A stretch of 64,000 nt of DNA from Isoetes taiwanensis (Eukaryota > Streptophyta > Lycopodiopsida > Isoetales > Isoetaceae), in assembly GCA_021234155.1 (NCBI GenBank), contig JAJEKV010000005.1, forward strand, positions 12,641,787-12,705,786. Direction: 5' to 3'. Below are positions 29,457 through 41,738 of the stretch, one piece after another. A program made the translations under genes and the position numbers. Below the pieces are notes generated by a model. It was given only the letters and a program-made list of their open reading frames with translations. It made no database searches and was not told the origin of the DNA. Position 1 is the stretch's first letter. Each line of letters begins with the position of its first letter.

Positions 29457-30356
29457 ATTCCAAAATCGCGCCGTATAAGCTATTTATTGACCATTATATT
29501 GAATTAACCACACTTTTGCACTGAGTTCATTTTCGGGCTAGGAAGATGCATTTTATGTTGAAATGCAAGGGCATCCAAATATTCGGTCCAAATGACCCAT
29601 ATTATGAAAGAATGTTGGCAATATAAAAAGTAGGAAATTGCTTATTAATTCGTACAATCACCGACGACAACGAAATCTAAACATTGAAATTGTAGTGTTT
29701 TACGAATAAATAACGGCAAACAAGTTGCTTCGTAAGCGACCGAGAGATTTTCAAAGGGTCAAATGGCGTGGGCGATTTTATTTTCATAAATAACGTATTA
29801 TAGTGGAACATAAACTTTAAAACTAATCCGAATCATCGCCGGCCGGTATTGCCGCAGCGGTCTTTGAGATCCTTTCGATCATGAACAAACCATGCTCACG
29901 GATTCCATATAAGATGGATTACAACATCAAAGGGATCAGGGATAGAAGCGGGCCGGGATTCATAGCGACATCAAGCCAGTCCTGAAGTTCTATTTCTAGC
30001 TCGCGGCACCTGCAGAGGTCTGCGTGGTTCATCTGGCAGGTAATAGAATGTGCCATAATAACAAGCAGAAGGCGGAAGCCGAAGCCGATGGTTTGCCAAT
30101 TTCATGCATACGTATTTATAGACACCTAAATTATTGACGGTATATACATACAAATTATTGCAAGTATAGCAAACCATACACGTAATATAAAAGATCAATA
30201 CGTACACAGAACCAATAATGCTGATATAAGAACACAATATATATTCGAAAGAGTTTGGTGTAAAGTATATTTCATATTCAAAACTTATTGGAAAGTGTAT
30301 TTCCTGTATACATATATATATATATCAAAAAAGTTCCCTTTCTAGAACGATCTTCT

Positions 30357-30986
30357 CTAGGTCCCTGTCAATTTCCCCTGTCCGATTAAGTTGCGGGTAT
30401 AGTGTTTGTATCTCTTGACCTTTTTCCTCGTAGATATTTCGTGCAAGATGCTGACAAAACGAAGCAGGAAGTCATCTTTTTCAAAATCCTCAGGATGATA
30501 GGATGGTGGATTTAGTGACTGTGACTGATTGAAGCAACACTTCAAGGCGTCATCATCAACTATAATGATGTCTTCCTTCTCCTGAACGCCCAAGTCATCC
30601 ATCATGTCGCTCAAGCATTTCACAAATATTTTTTTACCTGTAGGATCCTTTGGGTTATTGAATGACTTACATTTGCTCTGATCCCAAACAGATGCCCAAT
30701 CTCTATGTAACTCAGGAACTACTCTCAAAACTTCTCAGTATATTTCTATTCTCCATCGGCGACCAAATTGCAAAACGAAAAAAAAAAAGCTTGGTCTAAC
30801 ATCTCCTTCAGTCTGCCGCGGATATACCCATTTCGTATATGTCTCAAATGGTTTCTGTTCATACCATGATAAAGGAAATTGTGCTTTAGGTAACGTTTTG
30901 CAGAGCACTCCATTCAAATCGAACACCAGAATTTTGGAGGAAACTGGATTAGGTCTGTAATAATAAAGCACACACTTGTGAGACAA
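30357..30986 (-). pseudogene. FCP1/NIF-like phosphatase (HAD superfamily) cargo gene
   Basis: After an AG acceptor near 30955 the frame reads SSKILVFDLNGVLCKT, the N-terminal strand and nucleophile motif of FCP1/NIF phosphatases (usually LDLDGTLxxS; here the second Asp is replaced by Asn, so activity is doubtful). A gap of ~30 codons holds a T-run and a stop near 30735. The frame then resumes with SVWDQSKCKSFNNP (the family's W-x-Q-S-x-C motif), GKKIFVKCLSDMMDDL and EDIIIVDDDALKCC (the DD acidic motif). The C-terminal helix region follows. Substrates would be phosphoproteins. The gene is transcribed toward the left TIR and is the last recognisable block of the left gene cluster. Broken frame and altered catalytic residue suggest a decaying captured gene. 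Confidence 0.65.
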
Positions 30987-31784
30987 GGAAAAAGAAAATT
31001 GAAATCGCGCTTGGCGCGATTTTCAATTCTGTTGGAATAATTGAATCGCGGCGCTGGCGATTTTCAATTCTGTTTGAAGAATTGAAATCGGCGCTGGGCG
31101 ATTTTCATTGTTTGAATAACATACCTTTCGGTTCCTGTTCAACATCCCGCAATGATGAGCTTACTCTCCGGAATTTGTCTTGTCCCCGCGGAAGTGTCGA
31201 CCACATCACTTAGTGTTTGAACTATGGTTGATACTTCATTACTCTTTATGCTAACGACTCGAGCTTTCAACGAATCCTTTGTATCATCTAGGATTTTTGT
31301 CTTCTTCGTTTGCGTTACCTACATCCCTTACGGCCGGATTTTCCAATGTGATTGGAAGGATAGGCACGCTCTCGCGCATAGTTAATTTGTTGTTTGTCGA
31401 TATTCTTCCTTATGCCCTCTATATGCTTTCTCATTTCTTCCCCGCTCTGCAGCCGGATCTGCAGGTAATTTTGGACTTAGAATTTGGAAGCTTTATTTTT
31501 TTGCACTACCTAGCGGACCCCTAGGTGCCACCTCTAGCACTTTCTCGAAAAAATATCGAGGAAGTCCTTGGCTTGACCATCGGAGACCACACTTTGGCAT
31601 TTCCTAGCTAGCCGAGCTTCCCGCCCGACATAACCTCAACATGAAACTCCCAACATTAGACTCTAGCGGGCGTAAGGCTTCAATCAGAGAAAACTTCGAA
31701 GGGCCAAAGAAAACCCGTACTTATTCAGCCTCCCCTTATCTTGTCCGTCGGTAGCTCATACTTGATTGGTGAATTAAGGGCCGG
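30987..31784. other. Intronic or intergenic part of the transposon with three motif copies
   Basis: This holds the 42-bp tandem triplet of the CpG-rich palindrome (31001-31107). Otherwise only short frames without recognised domains are present. Confidence 0.4.
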
Positions 31785-33870
31785 TCGACCCGATTTTCTT
31801 CTTCCTCTTCCTCTTCCTCTTCGTCCAGGTCCACATCCACATCTGCGGTCCCTTTCCCTTTGTCTTCGCGAATTGGATTCGACATAAAACATTCTTCAAT
31901 AGGGGTTCATCTAGCCGATAGCTTCGCCAAGCAATCTTCTCACCTTACGGTTTCCCCTTGAGTCTTTCATATTCTTTATCATCCATAATGGCTATCATAA
32001 GGACTAGCACATGTGAGATCTTACTTTTCGGTACTAAACTCACTATCTTTGTTTTCATCTATCATTCTTTGCTTGCCTCATCACTTTAATGCATTCGACA
32101 TCATTTGCGGCGGCTAGTGCATATCGCGTAGGAAATGCCCGGAGTGGCAAACCGTCACGATAGTATAATGCATCTCGGTCGTCAAACCACTTGCATGTGT
32201 TGAAGAAGGTCTTTGTAATCATCCACGTGTCCATCGCGTACCCGCGGCTATCAAGAACAAATAGAGTGATGTCGGTTGGCCCTTCACCTACCTCACGGCA
32301 TGGCACACTTATAACCGGTGGACACCTTATAGAAAAAAAGGAGACTCGTCTCATGCCGTCTTCTTCACCAAAGCAACTTTTTTTTTTTTAGGTCGAGGCG
32401 CTTAACTTTCGTGTGAATCCCCTTAAGAGTTGCCACATTCTTAGCCTTTTTCGCTTCACAAAATCTTTTGACCAAAATACATATTTCTTAATGTCATCAT
32501 TAGATACGTTGTACTTTTGCATTAAGCCTATCTCTCGATAACATCATGTCTCACGAGAGCTTTTGCGGTTCTTCACCAACGGCTTTTTTCAGGACTTTCA
32601 TATTCTTTATCGATTCGCATGCATCTTCGAAAGATGTCAAGTGCTTTGCTGCAGACGTTTTCTTGTAGATAACTTCCTTTCTGATGCAACTATCTAGAAC
32701 AGAGATTAATTCTGCATCATCCAATCCTTGTGCCTTTCTCATTTTACGTGATACCTATATCAAAAATAGGCGTATCTTGGCGGAGGAAACACGCCATACG
32801 AATCGGCAACTTCTTTTTTCGAATAGGCGTCCCCAAAATTAGTTCCACTTTTCCCATGCGGTCGGGGAAGAAAAACAATCTTGCAGGCATCCTTTGGCAC
32901 CGTTTGCTCTTCTGTGCCAGCTTGTGCATCCCCTTTTTTCTTCTTTGATCTAGTGGCCTTGTTCTTGTCCTGTATTATGGTTTGGCACAGTGTCCTTTCT
33001 AGTAATTTGAATTCGGCACTCTTAGATTGCCCCTTGTCCGGTCGGCATTGGTTTTCCATATTCGATCCATTGGTTCTGGCGTGCGCAAATCGCTCCACAT
33101 ACGGACCGCAAAATATGGAACGTTAGATAAAAAAATAAGCAGTCGCGTGAAAGTAACAATATAAAAGCAGCGCCAGCGTTTAAGTTTATCCGTATTATTT
33201 AAAAAGCGGCGCTGGCGATTTCTTCATGATGAAGAATTCGTGCCGGCGTTTCTTGTAAATCCGTCACACAAATAACAACATAAAAGCCAGCGCCCGCGTT
33301 TTTGCTAATCAATATTTAGAAAATCGCGACCATATGAAGAAATCGCGCCCGGTGGCGTTTCTTGTAAATACGTGATTAGCTTAAAGCGCTGGCCGCGATT
33401 TGGAACGCTATGTGTGGAACATAAAATACCTTTTGTACAGGAATGTCTTTCCCATGTCATTCATGAGCTGATTTCGGCTAATTCCGCTAACATTTGTTGG
33501 AGCCACCGAGGAATCGGCAATTTATTTGAATACGATCCTATAGAATAACCGATTTCCGTTTTTTGTGCTTGATGATCAAAACCTTCGCCTCCATCGAATC
33601 GGCCATCTATTATCATGAAGTGAATATCGAGGTTGCCGGTTAAATCTTCAAGTTTATTCCATATCAACACCTTCTTCGATCTTCATATCAAAAGGCACCA
33701 CATCTGCCGGCATTGGCACACATCACGGGTTTTCTATCATCGTCGACTATTTCCATTCGTCTTTGCTTGTCAAATCTTCTGGCCGACAAACATAGCCTTC
33801 GTGGACTGAAAAGCACATGCGACATGGATAGGATGCGTGAAGCTAAGGCCCGATGGATACTTGTCGACAT
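31785..33870 (-). other. Block of transposon exons of unknown function
   Basis: Several open minus-strand segments look like exons of one gene. 33870-33688 contains RRMEIVDDDRKPVMCANAG. 33670-33461 contains DGRFDGGEGFDHQAQ. 33098-32760 is a basic region ending KSGTNFGDAYSKKEVADSYG. 32742-32551 is helical (GLDDAELISVLDSC). 32354-32055 contains GPTDITLFVLDSRGYAMDTW and RDALYYRDGLPLRAF. ~31886-31785 contains MSNPIREDKGKG then a run of Asp and Glu. I recognise no domain in them. Spacers between them carry the CpG-rich palindromes. They lie between the MBD-like exons upstream and the phosphatase downstream, and could be a single long transposon protein. Confidence 0.45.
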
Positions 33871-34215
33871 ATTTCTTGAGTTTGCTCATGGCCTCTAACC
33901 TGTCTCGCCTTGTCATCATCACTAGTCATATCTGTAATGCCTAGAGCGCCCGGGTGTTTCCACGGCTCTAGAACTTGCATCTTCCTTCTCTTTTAAAGCT
34001 TGTAGGTACGGACTCTTGACGGCCTTATCTTGATTGCTCTTCTCCACGGTGAGAGACCTTCACATATTTTTTTGGTGTCAATAGATCACCACCGACCCCA
34101 CCAAATTTGAAGAGGTTATCTGCGGCCTCATCCGTTCTTAGGGGGAGTCTCTTTAAAGGAACTAGCACTGCGATAATTTAACTTCTTCAATACTTTTTAT
34201 TTTTCTGACCAGCTT

Positions 34216-35187
34216 CAAGTATCACGGAGCGGTAAGAATCGCCCCTGTTCTTCGCGATGTGATCGAATACCTTGTTTCTTCATTTGATCTGTTTCCTTAA
34301 CTCTAGACATGAAAATCAGATCTGTCTTTCCGCTAGTCTTGAAGATCTCCACATACCATTCAGAGCCCTCTGGTAGATCTTCTTCTGGACATGGAGGCTC
34401 TACCTGAGCCTTCATTATTTCGGTCGTATCGTCAATGGTCACAACGTGTGCCAAATCTGCAACTGATACATCTTCATCCGTTCTTGGTTTTTTCTGTGCA
34501 GATGTCCCTGGACCCTGCGCAGGCTTTGCTTTTCTTTTCACATTTTTAGAAGATCCTGAAAGTTACAATCATGTGGTGAGTAATGAAATCGCGCCGAGCG
34601 CGTTTTCATAGACGCCTTACTTTCAAAAACATAAATTGTACACAGGGAAAGTAGCAGAGGGAAAGTAGCAGAGACAACCAAAACCACTCATAATTATAAA
34701 TCGCGCCGAGCGCGTTCTTAAGAGGGGACCTACAGACACTTCTCTTTTATAAGAGACATACTAGGCTACAAAAAAGACTTGTCAAAAGAACTGGAGAATA
34801 CAGAAGTAAAGACTTACACGGTCTACATTATACAAAATGGAGAATTGTTCCAACAAAAAACATATCGGAGTAAAGGAGAAGATTATAACAAAAAACACAC
34901 AAAACAAGGTAGTAAAAGCAGTAGAAATGACACAGAAACAATATGAAAGGTAGACAATACGAGAGACATACACGTAAAATACACGGGTTGAAAAACATCC
35001 TATAAACCTAACAATAAAAGGGACACAGAAATCAATTACAAAACAAAAACAGATCAATTACCTGAGGCGCTTGTTGGATCAAAACTTTCTGCTTGTTCAG
35101 CAGCCTCCAGGCTTGGGATTTGTGCTTTGGGCTGCGTCGCCCACCTCTACCAGCGCCTCGGCCGCGGCCAGATCCTCTAGACGCCAT
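34216..35187 (-). pseudogene. Transposon gene with Arg/Gly-rich start and methyl-CpG-binding-like domain
   Basis: Exon 1, complement(35062-35187), starts MASRGSGRGRGAGRG and ends at a G/GTAATT donor. Exon 2, complement(34216-34555), follows a TTTCAG acceptor. Exon 2 first encodes a basic linker (SSKNVKRKAKPAQGPG), then a region resembling a methyl-CpG-binding domain: EEDLPEGSEWYVEIFKTSGKT, with DLIFM following it, and after a short gap GIRSHREEQGRFL. The family pattern is LPxGW-x-E-x-x-x-R-x-x-G-K-x-D-x-Y-Y, then RS-x-x-E-x-x-x-F/YL. A one-base shift inside exon 1 is needed to join the two exons in frame, and a TGA ends exon 2. Two full copies of the CpG palindrome lie in the intron (34585 and 34698). 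A nuclear DNA-binding role is inferred. The MBD call is by pattern only. Confidence 0.5.
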
Positions 35188-36354
35188 AGAACTGCAAGTG
35201 CGGATAGTATGAGACCGGGGTTTTGGTTTAAACTTATATGTATGCGTTCATAATCTAGGCGTCCAGATTTTACAAACCGTAGAATTCAAATTAGCGTCCT
35301 TTTTAAATTTATAACTTTTTAATTAACGCCCGTCGTCCGGCTCATTTACAAATTTAAATTGTGTTTTTCTTTTTTAGTGCAATTTCAAGATAACAATTAA
35401 TTATTAATTTCAAGAAACGCATATGTGGCAATCTACTACCACCTAATCGGCCACCTACTATCAGAGCGCCCAAGATCATTCCTAGTATCAGAGCGCCCAA
35501 GAACAATCGACTATCAGAGCGCCCAAGATCCGTTCGATCCCATTCGATCGATCGAGCCGCCTTCAATCCATTCGATCGAGCCGCCTTCAATTCCCATTCG
35601 ATGTCGGGCCGAACTATGGTGAATCGAATGCATTCTCTTGTTCTCAATTTTTCGGTCCTCTATTTTTTACAATGCATTCGGTTCTTTATCGATTAATGGG
35701 AGAAGAATGCTATCTTTAACAAACAAACTTGAAGCGCCGAGTAGGATTGTGTAAAATCGAAGATTTGAATCCAAGTTCTATGTGTCATGGTGTTCCTCTT
35801 GGAACAAGTTTCTGTAAGATTTCTATTCTAAACTGCAATTATGAAGATGAGGCTCTTCCAAGAAGACATCCCGGTGGCGATACAGTTGGTGAAAGCGTGG
35901 GCACATTTGTAGCATGGCCAAAAGAACGTCTGAAAAAGGTATGTATATTTGGATATTCAAAAAAAAAAAAAGAATATATCATATCATCTCAAGCGTGATG
36001 TTGTGAACTTTGAATTCGCGGATGGTCTTTAGTTGTCTTATCAACCCCATGAAACTACACATTAATGAAAATATGTAGTTTCTTGGGGTTGGTCATACCG
36101 GGCTGGAGGGCATCACAGATTCAATGTTGTCGACATTGCATATAAAAAAAAAAATAAACTAATGAGAAAAGTATAGTGCAAAATTGCGCCAGTAGCGAGT
36201 TTGTATTCATATTCCAAAAAGTTATGTACATTTCTTCTTCAAAAAAAATGCGCCAGCGCGAATTCTTTTCTATCTCTACAATATGTCGACAGCCCACTCC
36301 ATCCGCCCAATCCCGCAAGAAGTCCCACCGAACCACCTCGATATGACGGGATCC
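35188..36354. other. Transposon spacer with hairpin
   Basis: No recognised protein. A 21-bp inverted repeat with three mismatches and a short loop lies at 36043-36090 (AACCCCATGAAACTACAC and its partner). GATC-rich direct repeats (AGAGCGCCCAAGA) occur three times at 35464-35530. Two copies of the CpG palindrome are at 36182 and 36247. Confidence 0.5.
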
Positions 36355-36675
36355 TCATCTTTCCCGAGGATGTCGAAGTCTCCAAACCAGAGTGTTGTAT
36401 CGATCCCTGATACTATAAATCAAATCCTTGTACTTATTTGTTGGCATGAGCCTTACTAAGAGCATGAGGAGTCTGATATGTCCATAGATGCGATGGAAGT
36501 GTACCCATGGCCCCTGATACAGGCTGTCTAATGGATTCTCCAACTCTCTTTGAACGTTTTGAACAGCACACTCAAGTAATATCTTGTACAGGGTCCAGAG
36601 TTGATGGTCGTCCAGGGAACTAGAACCAGCCAGTGTATTTGAACCAGCCAGTGTCCATGCATAAGGAAAATCCAT
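36355..36675 (-). CDS. Unrecognised transposon exon or small protein
   Basis: A ~106-residue frame starting MDFPYAWTLAGSNTLAGSSS is well composed, with helices LYKILLECAVQNVQREL and IRLLMLLVRLMPTNKYKD and a basic end. A short internal duplication (LAGSNT/LAGSSS) is visible. No domain is recognised. Copies of the CpG palindrome flank it on both sides (36247 and 36720), as for the other coding blocks of this transposon. It may be the first exon of another left-half gene. Confidence 0.4.
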   Translation of the reverse strand: MDFPYAWTLAGSNTLAGSSSLDDHQLWTLYKILLECAVQNVQRELENPLDSLYQGPWVHFHRIYGHIRLLMLLVRLMPTNKYKDLIYSIRDRYNTLVWRLRHPRER

Positions 36676-36849
36676 GGCACTAGAACGAGAGAAAGTAATT
36701 AGCACAGATCTATTTCACACGCACCGGGCGCGATTTGTATAGAGCCGTATGAAATTGAAATGCCAACTAAAACGCGGCGCTGGCGATTTGATTAACCTAG
36801 TGGAAAACGTAACCCAAAAATAGAAATGCGCCAAGCGCGATTTCTATTA

Positions 36850-38567
36850 TTCCAACATATTATTCTAACAAAATGCATAATGCAGAATGCAGAATGCAGA
36901 ATTCAAAATATAAAGCCAGTATTAGTTCATTGTTTAGTTCATTGTTTTAGTTCATTATTTAGAGCAGATAGAGGAAGAGCTAGTGAAGATCTATGATCTA
37001 TGATCATATAGATCATAGAGCAAGATCATAGAGCAGATATGATCTATGATCATTATTTACTTCAGAATTATGATCATTATTTACTTCAGAATTATGATCA
37101 TTAATTAGAACAGATAGAGGAAGAGCTCGTGAAATAGAATAACTTCATTATTTTAGATCATTAATTAGAACAGATAGAGGAAGAGCTAGTGAAATAGAAT
37201 AAGAGCAGATCATATAGGCAAGATCACAGAACAAGATCATAGAGCAGGATATTCTGATTCATGTAAAAGTAACTGATTAACTGATTAAATTAACTGTGGT
37301 AAATATACTGATGCATGTAAAATAACATGCTTTCTGTAAAATAACTAAAAGAATGAGAGATACTAACCTATTTGTGTTCTGTACCTATTTATGTAAAGAA
37401 TGAGACATACTAACCTATTTGTGGTAAAGAATTGAGCCTCTGACTTCGAGCCGAAACCAAAAGATCGAAAACCAATAGCAGATGATTTGATTCGAGATGA
37501 TTTGAGCCTTAAGAAGCCGAGAAAAATCTTTAACACAAAAAGCAGATGATTTGGAGACCGAGAAGCTTTAACACAAAAAACCAAAGTCAAAGAGCCGAAA
37601 AACCAAAAAAACCAAAAAAGCCTACAAACCTTTGAGCCGAAAACACCTTTGAGCCGAAAACCCTAAAGCAGATGATTGTAGAAGTTTAAAAGCTCGAAAA
37701 GCCGAAGTTTAAAGCATATAGAAGCCGAAGTTTAAAGCATATAGAAGCCGAAAAAGAGCAAATTCGATGCAGATTGAAGCGCATTGAAGCCCGTAGATTG
37801 AAGCAGATTGCATGCAAAGATTGAAGCCACGTAGATTGAAGCAGCATTGCGATAGTTCGAAGGCGAATGATAGTTCGAAGCGAGAGATAGATCGAAAGCA
37901 GTTCGAAAGCGATTCAAAAGCGAGCAGTTCAAAGCGAAGTTGGAAGCGCACTGAAGTTCAAGTTCGAATGAGAGACGTAAAAGCCGGAAAAGTTGGAAAG
38001 GGATTGTGAACCGGAAATAATAACCGCTTAAAAATTCATCAGAGCGCCATAATAACTGCCGCGAACATTTATTGCAAGGGTTATATAAGTTATAAGATTT
38101 AAGGTTAATGAATTTGAAGATTTAAGGTTAAGGTTAATATAAGATTTAGGTTTATATAAGATTTAAGATTTAAGGTTTATATAAGATTTAAGATTTAAGG
38201 TTAATATAAGATTTAAGATTTAAGGTTAATATAAGATTTAAGATTTAAGGTTTATGAATTTGAATTTAGAAGTTTTAAGTTTTAAAAAAAGTTTTAGGCT
38301 AAGGTTATATTTATTGAAGGTTAGAAGTTTTAACCTTACAACTTCTAACCTTAAAAGTGCTAACCTAAAGCCTTAAAGTTGTTTTTAAGGTTACAACATT
38401 AAAGGTTATTACAAGTTACTATATTATAGGTTAACTTATTATTATTATAGATTAAGTTATTATAGGTTATTAAGGTTATTATTAAGGTTAACTTTCATTT
38501 AAGAACATGTTAGGGAGATGTTATTTGGATATGCTAACTTACTATAGGTTTTTATTCATTTTAGGTC
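36850..38567. repeat. Repetitive centre of the 12.3-kb transposon
   Basis: Three simple arrays lie in sequence. ~36900-37260 has GATCATAGAGCAGAT-type and TAGAACAGATAGAGGAAGAGC repeats. ~37430-37960 has degenerate AGCCGAAA/GATTGAAGC repeats. ~38085-38480 has TAAGATTTAAGGTTAATAT minisatellite units. No gene is visible. This separates the divergent left and right gene sets, so it probably contains both promoters. Confidence 0.7.
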
Positions 38568-41520
38568 AATGGCATGCAAAATGCTAAATCCCCCAAGGCC
38601 CCCAATGATGGTGATCAAAGCAAAGAAAAATCCCCAACTAATGAAGATGACAAAGATGATGGGAAAGGAAAGGAAAAGACCAGAAATGAAAAGGATGAAG
38701 ATGACAAAGATGATGGCAAAGGAAAGGAAAAGATCTCAAATGAAAAGGATGATGCCACGGGGAAAGGAAATTGTACTTTATACTAGGGTCGATTGGAAAA
38801 ACAAAAGGTCAAGATCCCGCATGCATGCAACGAGAGAGGCAAGAGGGAGAAGGGATTATTGTTCTAGCAGATCCTATCAATGCAAGTTGAATGATGAAAG
38901 ATTAGGGGAGGACAGGTTAGGTGTGGCAATCTCAAAATTATATGACAATTGGAAGGAAAAGGGTTCAGGCAAACAAGAATGCCTAGCTTGTGTGAAGCAA
39001 CTAGAGGTTCCAACTATTGTTGCATGGCCTAGGGACAGTATTCAACTGGAGGGGAACTACACGTTTCCTATAGATGTAGAACCATTGTCAATAATGTTTA
39101 CACAAGTGTAGCAAGAGGCCACTTCCAACTTTCAAACATTATCCCACCAAAAGATGCAAGTCGATTATGATTGTTCTCCCTGAAGCTATGATGAAGGTTA
39201 GAGGAGGTGAATGTTGTTGGGCTTCTTGTGTTAGAATGTTCACAATAGAGGAGTTGGTGGGAGCAAGAGCTACATATCGTGAACATAAGTGTGATAGCAG
39301 GAGGAATTTCATGTACACCATATTTGGCTATGCAATTCGTGATGAAAGATCAAAGAAGAAAAGATTCCCATTGAATGGAAAGTGGATATGTTCAAAAGCA
39401 TGGATGGCTATACATGGAATTCCAACCTCTTCTTGGCAATAACCGGCAAAAGAGACATGAAAATGGTAGTAAAATTGCATTGCATGGGAACACCGGCCTG
39501 GTAAGGCCTACCTCAAGAACTATAGCCGCAAAGGAAATATTTGAAAGATATGTGGATTTCAATGCGTAAAAAACATGCCACATAAGAGTAAGAAGGATGA
39601 ACAGTGGTAGAGTTATTGTTGAAAAGAGATTGCCATCCCATTGTACCCTTAAGAGCATATTAGAGGAAATAAATGCATTGCTTCGGGAACTTGGAGTGGC
39701 CTCTATATCCCAGCCCCCAGTTTTTAGTAGGCTATGGAATAAGCATTTCAAGCATGTGACCATAGCAACTTCAAACAACTTTGCCAAGTGCAATTTATGT
39801 GCTGTCTGAAGGAGACACTAGATAAGATCAGGCAACCAAGTCTAAGGGCAAAGATAAGGGAACATATGAAGGACCATATGACAGATCAACTATCATGTAG
39901 ATCAACTTATTGGATGTGGAGGACCTTATCTGCAATGGAACCTAATAACTATCTATGTATTATACATGATAAAATGGACCAACAGAAGACTTGTCTTCCA
40001 CAATTCAAGTACATTCCTAAGTCATGTGGAAGATCATACCCTTTGCAGATTTCAATGACTGGGGCAATATTGCATGGGCAGTCTCAGACCTATTATGGCC
40101 ATTTCAGTTTAGAGTTGTGGAGTGATGGTCCAGATTTTCACATTGGGAGTATCATGAGGTGTTTAAGAAACTATGAGAAGGGTTACAATGGTCACCTCTG
40201 TGATCCTGACTAGCCGAGGCACTACATAGTGCATTGTTGGATGGAACCCCTAATAGTATTGAAAAGTTTAGCAAGGCAAGATTTAGGAGGAATGGACCTA
40301 ATGAACATGTTGGAGCTTCAACATCTCGTGCTAAACCTCGAGATCTGCCCAGAAAGCTCCTCTTGCAACTAGATAATTGTGCTGGTCAAAATAAGAATAG
40401 GTGGATGTTTTCTTTCTTATCCTACTTAACAGCTGTGGGTATTTTTGAAAGAGTCAATTTGGGGTTCCTAATGCCCGGACATACTCATGAGGATGTGGAT
40501 GCATTGTTTGGAAAATATAGTCATGTATTGAGACAGCAGACAGTTACCAACTTTCCCAGGCTATTGGAAATATTTCATGGATGTACAAATCCATCTCCTA
40601 TAGGATCTATCATAGAAGAAGTGCCTGATTGGAAGAGTTTTGTGGATGGTTATGCTCTCGACATGGAAGGTCATTCTAGACCTCTTCAATATTCCAATCA
40701 TGCAATGGAAAATGAGACCTTCAGAGGAGAAGTGGAGAGGTGGGGCAGAAATTTATTTGAGGGATGCAAATGGCAAGCCTATGATACCTCCCGGTCAACC
40801 AAAAGCTCTAAAACCAATCAAGAAGTCAAGCAATTGGGCTTGACTAAGGATGGCATCAATGACTACATCAAGCATTGGCAAACTAATTGTGATGAGACTA
40901 ATCGCATTGATAGATTATTGGAAGAAGGTGATCAACTTGTTGGATGAGGTAGACACATCCTCGTAATAAACTTTGGAAGGGTGGTTCCCTCAAAAGTAAG
41001 TGGAAAACATTAGTCGGGTCATTGAAGATGATGGTACCATTACTAGCATTGTGAAGGCATATGCTCCTCCTCAATCCGATAAACACTATGTTGGTCCTAA
41101 GAAGGATAGGCCAAAATATCTAGGCATGGATTGTTATGAACCTTCTAATCGACGTGGAGTGCCACCAATTTGTAGTAGTAAAACCCAACAGATCTAGAGA
41201 CCTATCCAAAGGTGGTTGGGATGGACTATCTCGAGATATTTGCAAAGAAGAAGGTGATGTTAACTTCAATAAGGTGCGTGGAATGGTGGTGTCCAAGATT
41301 ACATCGGTTGAGTAATGTCACCGATAAAGAAAGATATTCAGATTGTTGGACAAAGAGGTGGAGGAGAAATCCTAGTGATCCTGATCTTTGGCTAGACATT
41401 GAAACCGTATTGTACTCATGGACTCCAAAAACTATTCCTAGTAAAACAGCGAGAGTTACAATACCTCAGGATGTAAGGAATAAGGTTCTCATATCCTTGG
41501 GGATGTTGGTGGAAAAATGA
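38568..41520 (+). pseudogene. DUF7869-type transposase-like gene, copy 2 (multiple frameshifts)
   Basis: This decayed relative of the 14-16 kb gene is highly similar over ~39180-40940. It retains the N-terminal leader that copy 1 lacks: a Lys/Asp/Glu-rich repeat (DDKDDGKGKEK twice, ~38640-38735). It then has KLYDNWKEKGSGKQ, KVRGGECCWASC, and the core LLQLDNCAGQNKNRW (~40359-40403) with GHTHEDVDALFGKYS (~40480-40524). Frameshifts or stops occur near 38760, 39110, 39440, 39570, 39810, 40210 and 40700. A 3' part (41000-41520) containing KKDRPKYLGMDCYEPSNRRG and DPDLWLDIETVLYSWTPK has no counterpart in copy 1 and may be a further exon. The gene points toward the right TIR and is the best transposase candidate for this element. 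Confidence 0.8.
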
Positions 41521-41738
41521 TAAACAGTTACTATGTATCAATCACTTTTAATAAAAGTTGTGTACTACTTGAGTTTCATGATATATGATTTTGTAATTTG
41601 AAGTTAAGGTGTGAATTTATATTCCCGTGTGTGATTATATGTTAACGTCTATTCTAGTCTAAGGGCAACAAAGTTACTAAAAAAGTGAATTTAACAAAGT
41701 TACTAAAAAAGTGCAATATAAAATTTATCCCAAAATTA

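Larger units (their letters stand above)
29462..36844. repeat. Dispersed CpG-rich near-palindrome (about 16 copies) in non-coding parts of the transposon
   Basis: The theme is GAAATCGCGC-nn(n)-GCGCGATTTC with variants such as GCGGCGCTGGCGATTT. Copies include 31001-31024, 31043-31065 and 31085-31107 (a 42-bp tandem triplet), ~33166-33182, 33204-33222, 33284-33303, 33340-33361, 33383-33401, 34585-34607, 34698-34719, 36182-36202, 36247-36264, 36720-36737, 36770-36790 and 36823-36844. Half-copies lie at 29462 (six bases inside the left TIR), ~29767 and 33238. All lie between coding blocks and none inside a recognised exon. I saw none outside the transposon. Confidence 0.85.

Noticed and set aside
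34782-35057. Minus-strand frame rich in Phe, Cys and Ile
   Set aside because: It is the translation of an A-rich plus strand inside an intron of the MBD-like gene. No real protein features.
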